A stretch of DNA of 64,000 nt from Paenibacillus sp. J31TS4 (GCF_018403265.1 NZ_BOSI01000001.1:2046001-2110000); one strand, 5' to 3'; positions 50,558 through 59,553 are shown, numbered from the stretch's first letter. A program made the numbers and translations. The notes: generated from the sequence alone by a model not told the origin.

Positions 50558-50665
50558 TCTGTCCCCTCCAGTCCATTCCTTTGTTGTCCCTAAACGAAAG
50601 CTCCGACGCTCCCCGCCGTTTCGAGCCGTATCGGCCGTCTAGCGGGATTTCCGCGGTTCAAGCCG

Positions 50666-50697
50666 AAAAAAAGAGGAGCCGGTCAGCTCCTCTTTTC
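50666..50697. terminator. ilvD terminator (bidirectional)
   Basis: AGAGGAGC-N6-GCTCCTCT flanked by A7 on the left and TTTTCT on the right, about 30 bases after the ilvD stop. Confidence 0.92.
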
Positions 50698-50727
50698 TAT
50701 CGGGCGTATCACACGCCGAAGTTCCGG

Positions 50728-52416
50728 TTAGATCTTCATGACTCCGCCCGTGCTTGCCGAGGTAACGAGCTTGGAATAGCGGGCGAGGTAGCCGGTCTTG
50801 ACCTTCGGCTCGAAGCCCTTCCAGTTCGCGCGACGGCGTTCCATCTCCTCGTCGCTGATCAGCAGCTCGATCTTGCGGTTGTTGAGATCGAGCTCGATGA
50901 GGTCTCCATCCTCGACGAACGCGATTGGGCCGCCTTCCGCCGCCTCCGGCGAGATGTGCCCGATGCTGATGCCGCGGGACGCGCCGGAGAACCGGCCGTC
51001 GGTGATGAGGCCGACCTTGGCGCCGAGACCCATACCGACGATCTGCGACGTCGGAGCGAGCATCTCGGGCATGCCCGGACCGCCCTTCGGTCCTTCGTAG
51101 CGGATGACGACGACATGGCCTTCCTTCACTTTGCCGTTGGCAATGCCGTAAAGCGCATCATCCTGCGAGTCGAAGCAGATGGCCGGGCCTTTGTGGTAGC
51201 CGCCGACGGACGAATCGACCGCGCCGACCTTGATGATGCTGCCGTTAGGTGCCAGGTTGCCGAACAGGACGGCCAGGCCGCCGCGCTCGGAGTGCGGGTT
51301 GTCGAGGGTGTGGATGACGTCCGTGTCTTGAATCTCGCAGCCTGCCACATTCTCGGCGAGCGTCTTTGCGCTGACGGTGATGCGGTCGCCATGGATGGCT
51401 CCCGGCTTCTTCAGCAGCTCGTTCAGGACAGCGCTCACGCCGCCTGCATTGTGCACGTCTTCAATGTGGTAGTCCGAAGCCGGCGCGATCTTGGCAAGGT
51501 GCGGCACGCGGTTCGCCACTTCGTTGATCCGTTCGATCGGATATTCGATACCGGCTTCGTGCGCCAGAGCCAGCGTATGCAGAACCGTGTTCGTCGAGCC
51601 GCCCATCGCCATATCGAGGGCGAACGCGTTGTCAATCGCCTCAATCGTCACGATGTCGCGCGGCTTGATGTCCAGCTTGATCAGCTCCATCAGCTGAGCC
51701 GCAGACTTCTTCACGAATTCGCGGCGCTCCGGGGAGACGGCGAGAATCGTTCCGTTGCCCGGCAGCGCGAGACCAAGCGCTTCACACAGGCAGTTCATCG
51801 AGTTGGCCGTGAACATACCCGAGCAGGAGCCGCAGGTTGGGCAGCCGTACTGCTCAAGCTCGAGCAGGCCCTTGTCGTCCAGCTTGCCGACCTGGTACGC
51901 GCCTACGCCTTCAAAGACGGAGGTAAGCGAGATGGAACGTCCATTGCTGTCCTTGCCCGCTTTCATCGGTCCGCCGCTGACGAACATCGTCGGGATGTTG
52001 ACGCGCAGGGCGCCCATCATCATGCCGGGAGTGATCTTGTCGCAGTTCGGGATGCAGACCATGCCGTCGAACCAGTGGGCCGCGACGACCGTCTCGAGCG
52101 AATCGGCGATAATCTCGCGGCTCGGCAGCGAGTACCGCATGCCGATATGGCCCATGGCAATGCCGTCGTCGACGCCGATCGTATTGAATTCGAACGGGAC
52201 GCCGCCCGCTTCGCGGATTGCTTCCTTGACGATTTTGCCGAATTCCTGCAGATGCACGTGACCCGGAACGATGTCGATATACGAGTTACAGACCGCGATG
52301 AACGGCTTGTCGAAATCCTCTTCCTTGACGCCCGCGGCGCGCAGCAAGCTGCGGTGAGGCGCACGGTCGAAGCCTTTTTTGATCATGTCGCTGCGCATTT
52401 TGACTGGTTTAGACAT
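50728..52416 (-). CDS. ilvD: Dihydroxy-acid dehydratase
   Basis: Iron-sulfur dehydratase of 562 residues in valine, leucine and isoleucine synthesis. The cluster cysteines are in [29 protein letters not shown] and [18 protein letters not shown]; other signatures are [19 protein letters not shown] and [28 protein letters not shown] (here given in part). Normal length. AGGAGGA about seven bases before the ATG. It is monocistronic, apart from other ilv-leu genes, with an extended -10 promoter about 110 bases upstream and no T-box. Confidence 0.97.
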   Translation of the reverse strand: MSKPVKMRSDMIKKGFDRAPHRSLLRAAGVKEEDFDKPFIAVCNSYIDIVPGHVHLQEFGKIVKEAIREAGGVPFEFNTIGVDDGIAMGHIGMRYSLPSREIIADSLETVVAAHWFDGMVCIPNCDKITPGMMMGALRVNIPTMFVSGGPMKAGKDSNGRSISLTSVFEGVGAYQVGKLDDKGLLELEQYGCPTCGSCSGMFTANSMNCLCEALGLALPGNGTILAVSPERREFVKKSAAQLMELIKLDIKPRDIVTIEAIDNAFALDMAMGGSTNTVLHTLALAHEAGIEYPIERINEVANRVPHLAKIAPASDYHIEDVHNAGGVSAVLNELLKKPGAIHGDRITVSAKTLAENVAGCEIQDTDVIHTLDNPHSERGGLAVLFGNLAPNGSIIKVGAVDSSVGGYHKGPAICFDSQDDALYGIANGKVKEGHVVVIRYEGPKGGPGMPEMLAPTSQIVGMGLGAKVGLITDGRFSGASRGISIGHISPEAAEGGPIAFVEDGDLIELDLNNRKIELLISDEEMERRRANWKGFEPKVKTGYLARYSKLVTSASTGGVMKI

Positions 52417-52524
52417 ACGGCAAATCCTCCTACCTTATTGAATAAGAAATAAAATGAGAGCAAGAACGTGAACGGAGCTCTATCGCAACCGGGGCTTCCG
52501 GTCCTTAGCGCTTCATTGCTTTAA

Positions 52525-52533
52525 ATTGTATCA
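52525..52533 (-). promoter_or_regulatory. ilvD promoter (extended -10)
   Basis: Minus-strand TGATACAAT is an extended -10; the -35 is poor. The leader of about 100 bases has no T-box core. Nothing gene-like was seen elsewhere in 52417-52806 except the terminator at 52642. Confidence 0.55.
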
Positions 52534-52641
52534 CGTTTTGTCCGAATTGAACATTTCCTATTCTGGCAATGTCCGACAACCGGGGCTGCTGCCGAACAGC
52601 TGGCTGCGGTCTTGAGAGAACCGTCAGTCCTAAACGCGCAC

Positions 52642-52665
52642 AAAAAATGCGGCCCATCCGGCCGC
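52642..52665 (-). terminator. Terminator of the TrkA-C-like gene
   Basis: Minus-strand GCGGCC-GGATG-GGCCGC followed by AT6, about 140 bases after the stop codon. Confidence 0.82.
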
Positions 52666-52806
52666 TCTTCTTCCCGTTTGCATCCTCCCAAGCGCTCCCC
52701 GTCTTCTCCACCCAGCCGCCCAAAACCGCGCGCCGGCCAACACCCGATCCTCCCCCAGAGGCATAATCGAAACCCGTTTGCCGCCACACGGAAGCAATAC
52801 CTCCGT

Positions 52807-53514
52807 TCACTCCTCAAGGCCAATCACTTTGGATTCGTTCTCCGTCTGTTCCTTGAGGCGGTTGATCTCGTCACGAAATTTGCGCTCTATCGTCTCCTTG
52901 TTCCCGTACAAATGAAGCATATCTCCGGACGCGAGCTCTTCCTCCAGCCGGCCCATGCGAATCTTGACGTCCCCTCTCTGGAGGTACAGAAGCTGAATGT
53001 CCTCACTGGCCGGGAAGATGCTGTCTGCCCGGCTACCGACGCAGGAGGAACCCTCGTACAAATGAATGATCGTATAGAGATCGTCCTCCGACAGATACAT
53101 CGTCTCCTGCACCGGCAGCTCGCTCGGCTCAAAATCCTGCTGCAGATGGTCGTGGAGCTTGCCGATGAGCGGGATGCGAATCCGCCTCATTTTCAGAAGG
53201 GCCAGCAGGAGAGCGAGCACGACCGCGGCGATTCCTATCGTGCGGAGGCCCGACCGTTCCGCAAGGATATTGCTGAGCGCAGAGATAACGACCGCAAGCG
53301 AGAACGCGCCGAACAGAATGAGGAAGCCTCCAATTTTCCGCCGCAGCGGATGCCGGAGGATGAGTTCTGCTTCTTTGGTCGTATATCCCGTACCCGTGAG
53401 CAGGGACAGCGCCTGGAAGCGGGAAACCTCCTTCTCGAGCCCCGTATACACCAAAAGCACCGTGGAGATCTCGACGACTAGAAACACGATGACAAAGTAA
53501 ATAAGAATAAACAA
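52807..53514 (-). CDS. Membrane protein with C-terminal TrkA-C (RCK_C)-like domain
   Basis: Protein of 235 residues. Two to three membrane helices (about 2-22, 62-85 and 92-110) surround a cytoplasmic loop EVSRFQALSLLTGTGYTTKEA. The C-terminal 110 residues resemble an RCK_C regulatory domain (VQETMYLSEDDLYTIIHLYE and RLEEELASGDMLHLYGNKET), which in K+ transport proteins binds ligands such as nucleotides. It could be a channel or transporter regulator. TTG start six to seven bases after GGAGGCG; the open frame upstream has no ribosome site. Family-level call only. Confidence 0.7.
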   Translation of the reverse strand: MFILIYFVIVFLVVEISTVLLVYTGLEKEVSRFQALSLLTGTGYTTKEAELILRHPLRRKIGGFLILFGAFSLAVVISALSNILAERSGLRTIGIAAVVLALLLALLKMRRIRIPLIGKLHDHLQQDFEPSELPVQETMYLSEDDLYTIIHLYEGSSCVGSRADSIFPASEDIQLLYLQRGDVKIRMGRLEEELASGDMLHLYGNKETIERKFRDEINRLKEQTENESKVIGLEE

Positions 53515-53734
53515 TTGTCCCGCCTCCTCTCCGTCCGCCCATTTCGCAAAAAAGTGGAGTGCCGTCTTTTCCACGGATGGCAACAGCGTACCGACTCCAG
53601 CGCAGCTCCGCTCAGATAGGCGGAGTCTGCCCTTAAAGCGAAATCTTATCTGTTTTTTACCCGTTCTGCCGACGCCGGAATCTTACCAACGGATGGACCC
53701 ATTGGTAGGATGTGTAAGGCCGGAAAGAGGTATG

Positions 53735-53743
53735 TGCTATACT
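53735..53743 (+). promoter_or_regulatory. Extended -10 before the YkgJ-family gene
   Basis: TGCTATACT is an extended -10 about 90 bases before the gene; the -35 is weak. Confidence 0.5.
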
Positions 53744-53834
53744 GAAAGGAATTACTAGGCATTTGCGGCCGAGCCGGCAAGAAGCGCTTCCGGCATAGCT
53801 GTCCGCTAGAACGGAACGAATGGAGGAGAGGCCG

Positions 53835-54089
53835 ATGGAATGTCGGACAGGCTGTGCGGCTTGCTGTATCGTGGTGTCCATCTCCTCGCCCATCCCCGGC
53901 ATGCCCGGCGGCAAGCCGGCCGGCGTCCGCTGCGTCCAGCTGACCGACGACAACCGGTGCCGCCTCTTCGGGCGACCGGAACGGCCGCCGGTGTGCGGTT
54001 CGCTCGCTCCTTCCGAGGAGATGTGCGGCCAGTCGAACGAGGAGGCGTTTCAGTATCTGGCGAAGCTGGAACAGGCGACCCGGCCATGA
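53835..54089 (+). CDS. YkgJ-family cysteine cluster protein
   Basis: Small protein of 84 residues with the YkgJ/UPF0153 zinc- or iron-chelating pattern: MECRTGCAACC at the start, then a GVRCVQLTDDNRCRLFG segment and PPVCGS, eight cysteines in all that could hold a metal cluster. The function of the family is unknown. GGAGGAG lies about six bases before the ATG; an upstream in-frame ATG at 53820 contains that site and is rejected. The downstream frame runs into a histidine-kinase remnant. Confidence 0.85.
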   Translation: MECRTGCAACCIVVSISSPIPGMPGGKPAGVRCVQLTDDNRCRLFGRPERPPVCGSLAPSEEMCGQSNEEAFQYLAKLEQATRP

Positions 54090-54100
54090 ACGGATGGGGC

Positions 54101-54172
54101 AACCGGGGGACAATCGAAGTCGAAAGTCAGTTGAATCAGGGGACGCGGTTTCTTCTTCGGCTTCCGTATTGA
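54101..54172 (+). pseudogene. Remnant of a histidine-kinase C-terminus
   Basis: The frame GTIEVESQLNQGTRFLLRLP followed by Y and a stop is the classic last segment of a HATPase_c domain (after the G2 box). Nothing upstream encodes the rest of a kinase. It lies in a different frame just after the YkgJ-family gene and at the edge of the AT-richer region. Confidence 0.7.
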
Positions 54173-54189
54173 GTATGTCTCCCATATCC

Positions 54190-55338
54190 TCAATCCCAAT
54201 CGGCATCATATAAGAACTCAAATCGTTTCATGCTCACCGATGGAGGAACTTGCTTTAAGACGGCATTTCTTAATAGAATGAGCCATTTGTTTTCAAGCTG
54301 AGCGATTTGGCCGATTTGATTAGACATTTTGATAATTTTCGCTGTACGGTCTAACCGTTTTCTTTCGTATTCCTTAAATGCTGTGGCCATATCCCTGGCA
54401 GTCTCCAAGCATCTCGCCAATATGTAGGCATCCTCCATCGCTTGCCCGGCTCCTTGCCCCAGATTGGGGGTGGTCGCATGGGCTGCATCTCCGAGCAGGA
54501 CAATCCGGTCAAACGCATAGTGCGGGATCGGCTTAATATCCAAAATATCGTTGCGGATAAGCGACGCGTCATCGGTTGCTTGGATGATCTGTGGAATCGG
54601 CCTATGATAATCCTTAAAGATTGAGAGCAGCTCGTTTATCCTATACTTTGCTATCTGCGGATCACGTGCCTTCGCTTTCACGCAGGCAAACCAATAGATT
54701 TGTCCGCCGGCAAGCGGAACAATGCCAAATCGTCCCTTAGGTCCCCATGTTTCCGTGGCCACATGATCATCGATCCCGATTCCGGGGTCAGAGATGACGG
54801 CCCGCCAGCACGTATAGCCGGCATATCTTGGTGTAGAACCCGGCACTAACGTTCTGCGGAACAGGGAGCCTATCCCATCCGCAGCCACTACGGCATCCGC
54901 GCGGATGGTCTCTCCATCTTCGAACGAAACGTTCACACCGTCTTGTTCCTGCACGAAATCCACGCATCGTTTATTGAAGACGATCGTTCCAGGCTTTAAC
55001 GCATTCCTGAGGACAAGCAGCAGGTCTGCTCTATGGATCGTGACATTATCCGTACCGAACCGTTCGCTGACTAGAAGCGAATCCGTTTCGGTTATGACCG
55101 CCCCTTTATCGGATAGAATGATCATTTTGCGCAAAATTTTGCTATGTTCCATCATTGGCTCTTTTAGACCCAGCCTATCTAAAGCTCTCAGCGCGTTTGC
55201 ACCAACCCCGAGGCCCGCTCCCGGTAATGGAAACATGGCTGCGCCTTCATACAACGTAACGTCATGTCCTCCCTGCTGTAACGCAAAGGCCGTACATAAC
55301 CCGCCGATTCCTCCGCCTATGATCGCGATGTTTGCCAT
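54190..55338 (-). CDS. FAD-dependent monooxygenase (PHBH-like)
   Basis: Group A flavoprotein monooxygenase of 382 residues. FAD fingerprint GGGIGGLCTAFALQQGG at the N-terminus, the DG motif AVVAADGIGSLFRR, and the GD motif LLGDAAHATTPNLGQGAGQA that contacts ribityl and pyrophosphate. No signal peptide. GGGAGG lies nine bases before the ATG. It follows a tetR gene by five bases, so a TetR-type repressor should control it. Base composition is clearly more AT-rich than the neighbours, suggesting acquisition. Substrate unknown; related enzymes hydroxylate aromatics or inactivate antibiotics such as tetracyclines or rifamycins. Confidence 0.92.
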   Translation of the reverse strand: MANIAIIGGGIGGLCTAFALQQGGHDVTLYEGAAMFPLPGAGLGVGANALRALDRLGLKEPMMEHSKILRKMIILSDKGAVITETDSLLVSERFGTDNVTIHRADLLLVLRNALKPGTIVFNKRCVDFVQEQDGVNVSFEDGETIRADAVVAADGIGSLFRRTLVPGSTPRYAGYTCWRAVISDPGIGIDDHVATETWGPKGRFGIVPLAGGQIYWFACVKAKARDPQIAKYRINELLSIFKDYHRPIPQIIQATDDASLIRNDILDIKPIPHYAFDRIVLLGDAAHATTPNLGQGAGQAMEDAYILARCLETARDMATAFKEYERKRLDRTAKIIKMSNQIGQIAQLENKWLILLRNAVLKQVPPSVSMKRFEFLYDADWD

Positions 55339-55343
55339 CCCAT

Positions 55344-55944
55344 CTATCCTCCCTTCTTGCTCACTCCAATTCCTTCCCAAACCATCTCAAATTGGTCCAG
55401 GAACATCGAAACCGGATTCTGAACCTGATCGGGGAATGAGAGCCAATTCATAACGGTTTGAAAATAGATGGAAATCAAAAGGGACGACAAGCTTTCCGGG
55501 TCCATGTGTCCTTTTAATTCCTTTAAAGCAATGCCTTCCTTCATAATGGGAAGCAGTGCAGCTTGAAAGGCTTTGACTTGTTTGCCTTCCTGCTCCATGA
55601 GCATTTGCGAACGGAAGAGTTCAAAGTATACGACTTTTGCCAGATCGCGATTGTCTTCCAGATAAACGAACAGCTCTTTGAATATGGCTAGTAAACGTTC
55701 CTTCATGCCGGGCAAATTCGACATGCGACTAATCACTTGATGAACAACTTCCATCTGGTAGTTTCCTAAATGAAGCAAGATCGTATCTTTACTCGGAAAA
55801 TAATTGTAGAACGTTCCTTTGGCAATCCCGCAAGCTTGGGTAATCTCGTCGACGGTCACCCGTTCGAACCCTTTTTCTGAACAATTGCAGGGAAGTGGCG
55901 AAAATCCGTTTTTTCAATTCTTCTTTTCTTTGTTCTCTTAACAT
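55344..55944 (-). pseudogene. TetR-family regulator, frameshifted
   Basis: The 5' part starts at ATG 55944 (AGAGGT nearby) and reads MLREQRKEELKKRIFATSLQ then LFRK, a standard TetR opening. Near 55870-55880, at an AGAAAAAGGG run, the frame is lost; the next frame continues KGFERVTVDEITQACGIAKG TFYNYF in family register (split here) and goes on to a normal ligand-binding domain ending SKKGG. An expected LFREKGFERV suggests loss of two bases. From the GTG at 55859 alone, 171 residues could be made, lacking the first helix of the DNA-binding domain. It could be inactive, a sequencing error, or rescued by frameshifting at the A-run. Confidence 0.75.
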
Positions 55945-56020
55945 GTGGAGACCTCTTTTGACTAAAATTTATGTTAGAAATGCGAACTAGAATAGGCCCC
56001 GTCAGACCCGCACGAAATTT

Positions 56021-56053
56021 ATGACCGTTAGTCATTTTATGACCCGTAGTCAT
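56021..56053. promoter_or_regulatory. Tandem TetR-type operators
   Basis: Two palindromes ATGAC-N5-GTCAT (56021-56035 and 56039-56053) lie 18 bases apart, about 80-110 bases upstream of the tetR start. TGAC-N5-GTCA dyads are typical TetR-family operators. The rest of 55945-56223 shows no gene. Confidence 0.65.
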
Positions 56054-56223
56054 AAAATACTCCCGTTCCCCCTGCGGTGTCAACCACCTCGGACATAACA
56101 TTTCCACGAGATCCATGCCGCCGTTATGGGTAGCAGGAACTTGCCTGCGACAAACCTTGCAGCTTTCGGATTCCACAGAGTTCGGCAAGCTTGACGATAG
56201 CGAAACAGGAAAGTTCGGAGAAC

Positions 56224-56267
56224 AAAAAAACGACCCTGCTTCCCATTCGGGCTTGCAGGGTCGTTTT
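56224..56267 (-). terminator. Terminator of the exonuclease gene
   Basis: Minus-strand CGACCCTGC...GCAGGGTCG with inner GCCC/GGG pairing and T7; partly usable on the plus strand. Confidence 0.88.
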
Positions 56268-56307
56268 GTTGCTTGCGCAGGCAGTCGGCGGGCGCAGAGC
56301 GGCGAGC

Positions 56308-57189
56308 CTAGCCGATTAATTTCATCAGTCCCTTGAACTCCAGCTCCTCGAACTTCGCGATAACCTGGTGCCGGTCCATCGCCCAGCAGCAGTCCTCGAT
56401 GGCGCAGACCAGCGGGACGTCGCAGCGGATGCGGGCAAGATCCCGCGACAGGTGCAGCATGTCGAGCTGGGTTTCGATATTGGTGCGGACGCCCTTGGGG
56501 AGCGATTCGAGGTTATCCAGAATCCCCTCGATCGAGCCGTATTCGAGGAGCAGCTTGACGGCCGTCTTTTCGCCGATCCCCTTCACGCCGGGATAGTTGT
56601 CGCTCGTGTCTCCCATCAACCCTTTCAAGTCGACGATCTGCGCGGGCGTAAGGCCGCGTTCCTCGAGCAGCGCGGCCGGCGTATAGACGGCATAGTTGGA
56701 GTAGCCCTTCTTCATGATAATGACATGGATGCTTTCGCTGACGAGCTGAAGCATATCGTGATCGCCCGTCAGGACGCGCACGTCATGCTCCTGTCCATAA
56801 AGGGTCGCGAGCGTGCCGATGCAGTCGTCCGCCTCGAAGCCGGCGAAGCCGACATTGGTGACACCGAAGCTGGCAACGACGTCCTTGACGAGGTCGAATT
56901 GGGGAATCATCTCTTCCGGCGGCTGGCCTCGGTTCGCCTTGTAACCGTCGAACTGCTCCGTGCGGAACGTCTTGCTCCCCATATCCCAGCAGCAGATGAC
57001 ATGGGAAGGCGCAAAGGTATGAATAGCGTCCAAAAAATAGCGCACAAAGCCGTACACCGCGTTAACGGGCAGACCGGCGCTCGTCTTCATGATATACCCG
57101 CTCGACGAAGTGGCGTAATAAGCCCGGAATAGAAGCGCCATGCCGTCGACCAGAAGCACGGTATGGCGGGAAGTTGTCGTCTCGTTCAC
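56308..57189 (-). CDS. ypcP: 5'-3' exonuclease, Pol I N-domain-like (YpcP type)
   Basis: FEN1/Pol I-type 5' nuclease of 293 residues acting on RNA primers and flaps. Acidic metal ligands are seen in LLVDGMALLFRAYY, AGFEADDCIGTLATL, VLTGDHDMLQLV and KGLMGDTSDNYPGVKGIGEK; the last also contains the helix-hairpin-helix. There is no polymerase domain, the stand-alone form called YpcP in Bacillus. GTG start seven bases after AGGAGA, behind a TGGTATACT extended -10. Confidence 0.93.
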   Translation of the reverse strand: MNETTTSRHTVLLVDGMALLFRAYYATSSSGYIMKTSAGLPVNAVYGFVRYFLDAIHTFAPSHVICCWDMGSKTFRTEQFDGYKANRGQPPEEMIPQFDLVKDVVASFGVTNVGFAGFEADDCIGTLATLYGQEHDVRVLTGDHDMLQLVSESIHVIIMKKGYSNYAVYTPAALLEERGLTPAQIVDLKGLMGDTSDNYPGVKGIGEKTAVKLLLEYGSIEGILDNLESLPKGVRTNIETQLDMLHLSRDLARIRCDVPLVCAIEDCCWAMDRHQVIAKFEELEFKGLMKLIG

Positions 57190-57219
57190 TGCATTCTCTC
57201 CTAAACTAGCGTTTCTTCC

Positions 57220-57228
57220 AGTATACCA
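57220..57228 (-). promoter_or_regulatory. Exonuclease promoter (extended -10)
   Basis: Minus-strand TGGTATACT (hexamer 57220-57225) about 30 bases before the GTG start; no clear -35. Confidence 0.55.
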
Positions 57229-57360
57229 TACTTGCCTAGGAGAGATGGCGGCCCCGTAAGGAACCGCTAGCGCAGCTTACCGGCGTTCTCGAGGAGACGA
57301 CTGGCCGTATCGCGAGCACGTCCCGCCGGGCACACTTGCCGTCGGCACGCGTCCAAGCAC

Positions 57361-57402
57361 AAAAAAACCGCCTCCCCACGGCCGGGCGGCCGGGAAGGCG
57401 GT
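57361..57402 (-). terminator. DoxX-gene terminator
   Basis: Minus-strand ACCGCCT...AGGCGGT with GC-rich inner pairing and T7, 225 bases after the stop codon. The intervening 57403-57626 shows no gene. Confidence 0.75.
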
Positions 57403-57626
57403 CCCCCTCGGAGGGGGCGGGCGGAGGGAGAAGGGCGGATCGCTTGACCATCCACGCGGAGCGGGAGGGCCGGATTGACCGGATCCGGCTTTTCGCTGCC
57501 GGTGATTCGTTGACGACTGACGGCCAAGCAGGCTTGCTGTCGGATCGGGCGACTGCCGAGGAGTCAAGCCGCGGGGATCGTGAATGTTGCGGATGCTGCG
57601 CTATCCGATTCCAGGATGGCGACGCG

Positions 57627-58172
57627 TTACGCGTGGGCTGGCGTTCCGGTTTTGCCGGCGGGCTTGCCGCCTTCGTCCTTGGCGTGGGTCAGCTTGCGCC
57701 ATACGGTCTTCAGGTAAGGCATCAGGTAGAAGTCGACGCCGAATTTGCCTGCGTTCATGCCGGCCATGAAGACGATACCGCCGAGGAGGACGAGCCAAGG
57801 GTTCGTGCTTACGGTGCCCGCGAACAGGAACATGAAGTTCATCAGGAGCCCGAAGAAGGCGGCCGCGGCGGTCAGACAGCCGAGGAGAAGGCCGAGTCCG
57901 ACGAGGAATTCACCGAGCGGGATCAGGAAGTTGAACAGCTTGGCGTTCGGCAGGGCGAATGTTTCCAGGAACGCGTGGAAGGTCGGGTAGACGAGTTCTT
58001 TCGTCGCCTTATCGGCGACCGGGTTGGCTACAGCGTTTTTCAGGAAGCCGGTGGCGTCGAAGCCTCCGGTCAATTTATGCCAGCCTCCGGTCATCCATTC
58101 GTAACCGAGGTACAGTCTTACGAACAGCAGCAACCCGGCCGCGTAGCGGTTTTCTCTCAGCCATTTCATCAT
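57627..58172 (-). CDS. DoxX-family membrane protein
   Basis: Integral membrane protein of 181 residues with four predicted helices. It starts MMKWLRENRYAAGLLLFVR, then LYLGYEWMTGGWHKL, and the conserved IPLGEFLVGLGLLLGCLTAA and NPWLVLLGGIVFMAGMNAGK are DoxX hallmarks (the family includes subunits of thiosulfate:quinone oxidoreductase and many uncharacterised proteins). AAGGAG lies nine bases before the ATG. The leader of about 190 bases begins at a TATAGT -10 with an Fnr-type palindrome at -41.5, so expression under low oxygen is predicted. Confidence 0.88.
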   Translation of the reverse strand: MMKWLRENRYAAGLLLFVRLYLGYEWMTGGWHKLTGGFDATGFLKNAVANPVADKATKELVYPTFHAFLETFALPNAKLFNFLIPLGEFLVGLGLLLGCLTAAAAFFGLLMNFMFLFAGTVSTNPWLVLLGGIVFMAGMNAGKFGVDFYLMPYLKTVWRKLTHAKDEGGKPAGKTGTPAHA

Positions 58173-58371
58173 GTTAACCATCTCCTTGTTTGATTCGGAC
58201 AACGTCTTTCTGCCGGTGCCGCGCGCTCTTCCGGTTAGAGGCGGGATCTTGGCGAGTCCGGATGGTGCTCCGCTTGCTTCGGGTCCCTCACAGCCCGATC
58301 CAATCGTGGACTTGGTGAATGTTTTCACATGTTGTAGAGCGTCTAGGAAAGTCGTTGTCTTCCATGTCTTT

Positions 58372-58377
58372 ACTATA
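58372..58377 (-). promoter_or_regulatory. DoxX-gene -10
   Basis: Minus-strand TATAGT; there is no -35, which fits an activator-dependent promoter given the palindrome upstream. Confidence 0.6.
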
Positions 58378-58398
58378 TAGGAAGTCTGCTCCCTGTGC

Positions 58399-58414
58399 TG
58401 TGATAAAAATCACA
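58399..58414. promoter_or_regulatory. Fnr/CRP-type binding site
   Basis: TGTGATAAAAATCACA equals the Bacillus Fnr consensus TGTGA-N6-TCACA. Its centre is about 41.5 bases upstream of the start expected from the TATAGT -10. The rest of the 58173-58606 gap holds only the leader and a terminator. Confidence 0.75.
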
Positions 58415-58562
58415 AAGTAGCGAACTTTCTCTTTTTTTATTCGGATATCGTTCTTCCCGATCTCCCAGTGGCTCTTCGCGAGCATCTCTCTCTCCCATGC
58501 GGCCCACCGCCTACAATGGCTCACTGCCTGTGGCGCCAGGCTTTGCTTCCGTACGCGCCAAA

Positions 58563-58588
58563 GAGCCGCCTGCATATGCAGGCGGCTC
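58563..58588 (-). terminator. Hairpin after the TagA-like gene
   Basis: A perfect 26-bp palindrome GAGCCGCCTGCATATGCAGG continuing CGGCTC, on the minus strand followed by TTTGG. The T-run is short, so termination may be partial. Confidence 0.55.
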
Positions 58589-58606
58589 CACACCGACTCG
58601 GGGCGA

Positions 58607-59350
58607 TTAGCGCTCCTTCTCTTCCTTGTACAGCAGCGCGCGAACCGCAAACTTCGGCAGCACGAGCTGCCGTCTCCAGCGGGAAGGCTGGTTCAGCAGC
58701 CGGTACAGCCATTCCAAGTTCGCCTTCTGCCAGAAGACGGGTGCCCGCTTCACCTTGCCGGCGAGCACGTCCAGACTGCCACCGATGCCCATCGCCAGCT
58801 TGGCAGGCAGCTCCGCTTTGTAGCGGTAGATCCACTCCTCCGCCTTCGGCGCGCCGAGCGCCACGAGCAGAACGTCGGGTCTGGCCGCCTGAATGTCCCG
58901 CACGATCGCTTCGTCATCCTCCGGCTTGAAGAAGCCGTTGCGTCTGCCTGCAATGCGGACGTTCGGGTAGCGCTCCCGGATCGTCTCCGCCGCTTTGACG
59001 CTCGTCTCTTCGTCGCAGCCGAGCAGATAGAACGACCAACCCTTGCGGTTGCCGGTCTCGAGCAGCCGCATCATCATATCGTAGCCGGTCACCCGCTCGG
59101 GGAGGCCATTGCCCTTGACCTGCGATATTTTGACGATGCCGATGCCGTCCGCCGTGATCAGCCCGGCCTCGTCGACAATCGCGCGCAGCCGCTTGTCGTG
59201 CTGGCTGGACATGACGATCTCGGGATTAACCGTAATGACATGAAACAGCTTTTCGTAAGGCCGGTCAATGACCTCCTCCAATATGTGAACGGCTTTCTCG
59301 AATGTCAGCTTGGGGAATGGAATTCCCATAACGCTAGCGTATTCTTTCAC
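58607..59350 (-). CDS. WecG/TagA/CpsF-family glycosyltransferase
   Basis: Glycosyltransferase family 26 enzyme of 247 residues. In Gram-positives TagA transfers N-acetylmannosamine to lipid-linked GlcNAc in wall teichoic acid or secondary wall polymer linkage-unit synthesis. Motifs: VITVNPEIVMSSQ, ADGIGIVKISQ, WSFYLLGCDEETSVKAAE and VALGAPKAEEWIYRYK, with a C-terminal basic amphipathic region (QPSRWRRQLVLPKFAVRAL) that docks on the membrane. GTG start with only a weak ribosome site; MGIPFPKL at 59329 is the alternative. It stands alone here. Confidence 0.92.
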   Translation of the reverse strand: MKEYASVMGIPFPKLTFEKAVHILEEVIDRPYEKLFHVITVNPEIVMSSQHDKRLRAIVDEAGLITADGIGIVKISQVKGNGLPERVTGYDMMMRLLETGNRKGWSFYLLGCDEETSVKAAETIRERYPNVRIAGRRNGFFKPEDDEAIVRDIQAARPDVLLVALGAPKAEEWIYRYKAELPAKLAMGIGGSLDVLAGKVKRAPVFWQKANLEWLYRLLNQPSRWRRQLVLPKFAVRALLYKEEKER

Positions 59351-59388
59351 TGCTACACACCCACTTTTTCCATACTGGGAACGGACTT

Positions 59389-59394
59389 ATTATA
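59389..59394 (-). promoter_or_regulatory. -10 of the TagA-like gene
   Basis: Minus-strand TATAAT 39 bases before the GTG; a -35 was not identified. Confidence 0.45.
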
Positions 59395-59553
59395 ACAAGG
59401 CTCGGCCAAAAAGGCACGACCCTTCCGGCGAATCTCCGAGTATCCATCCAAAACGGTCGAGCCGGAGGTGCTCGACGGTCCCCCGTCCGGTCTTGGCCGG
59501 TGCGGCATGAGACGAGAAAGCGGGGCCGGGCCTTCCGCCTGCCGTTAGCAAAC

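Noticed and set aside
52417-52520. T-box in the ilvD leader
   Set aside because: No AGGGTGGNACC core or terminator hairpin between the promoter and the start codon.
58288-58365. 25-codon frame in the DoxX leader
   Set aside because: The ATG lies almost at the predicted start of transcription and has no ribosome site.
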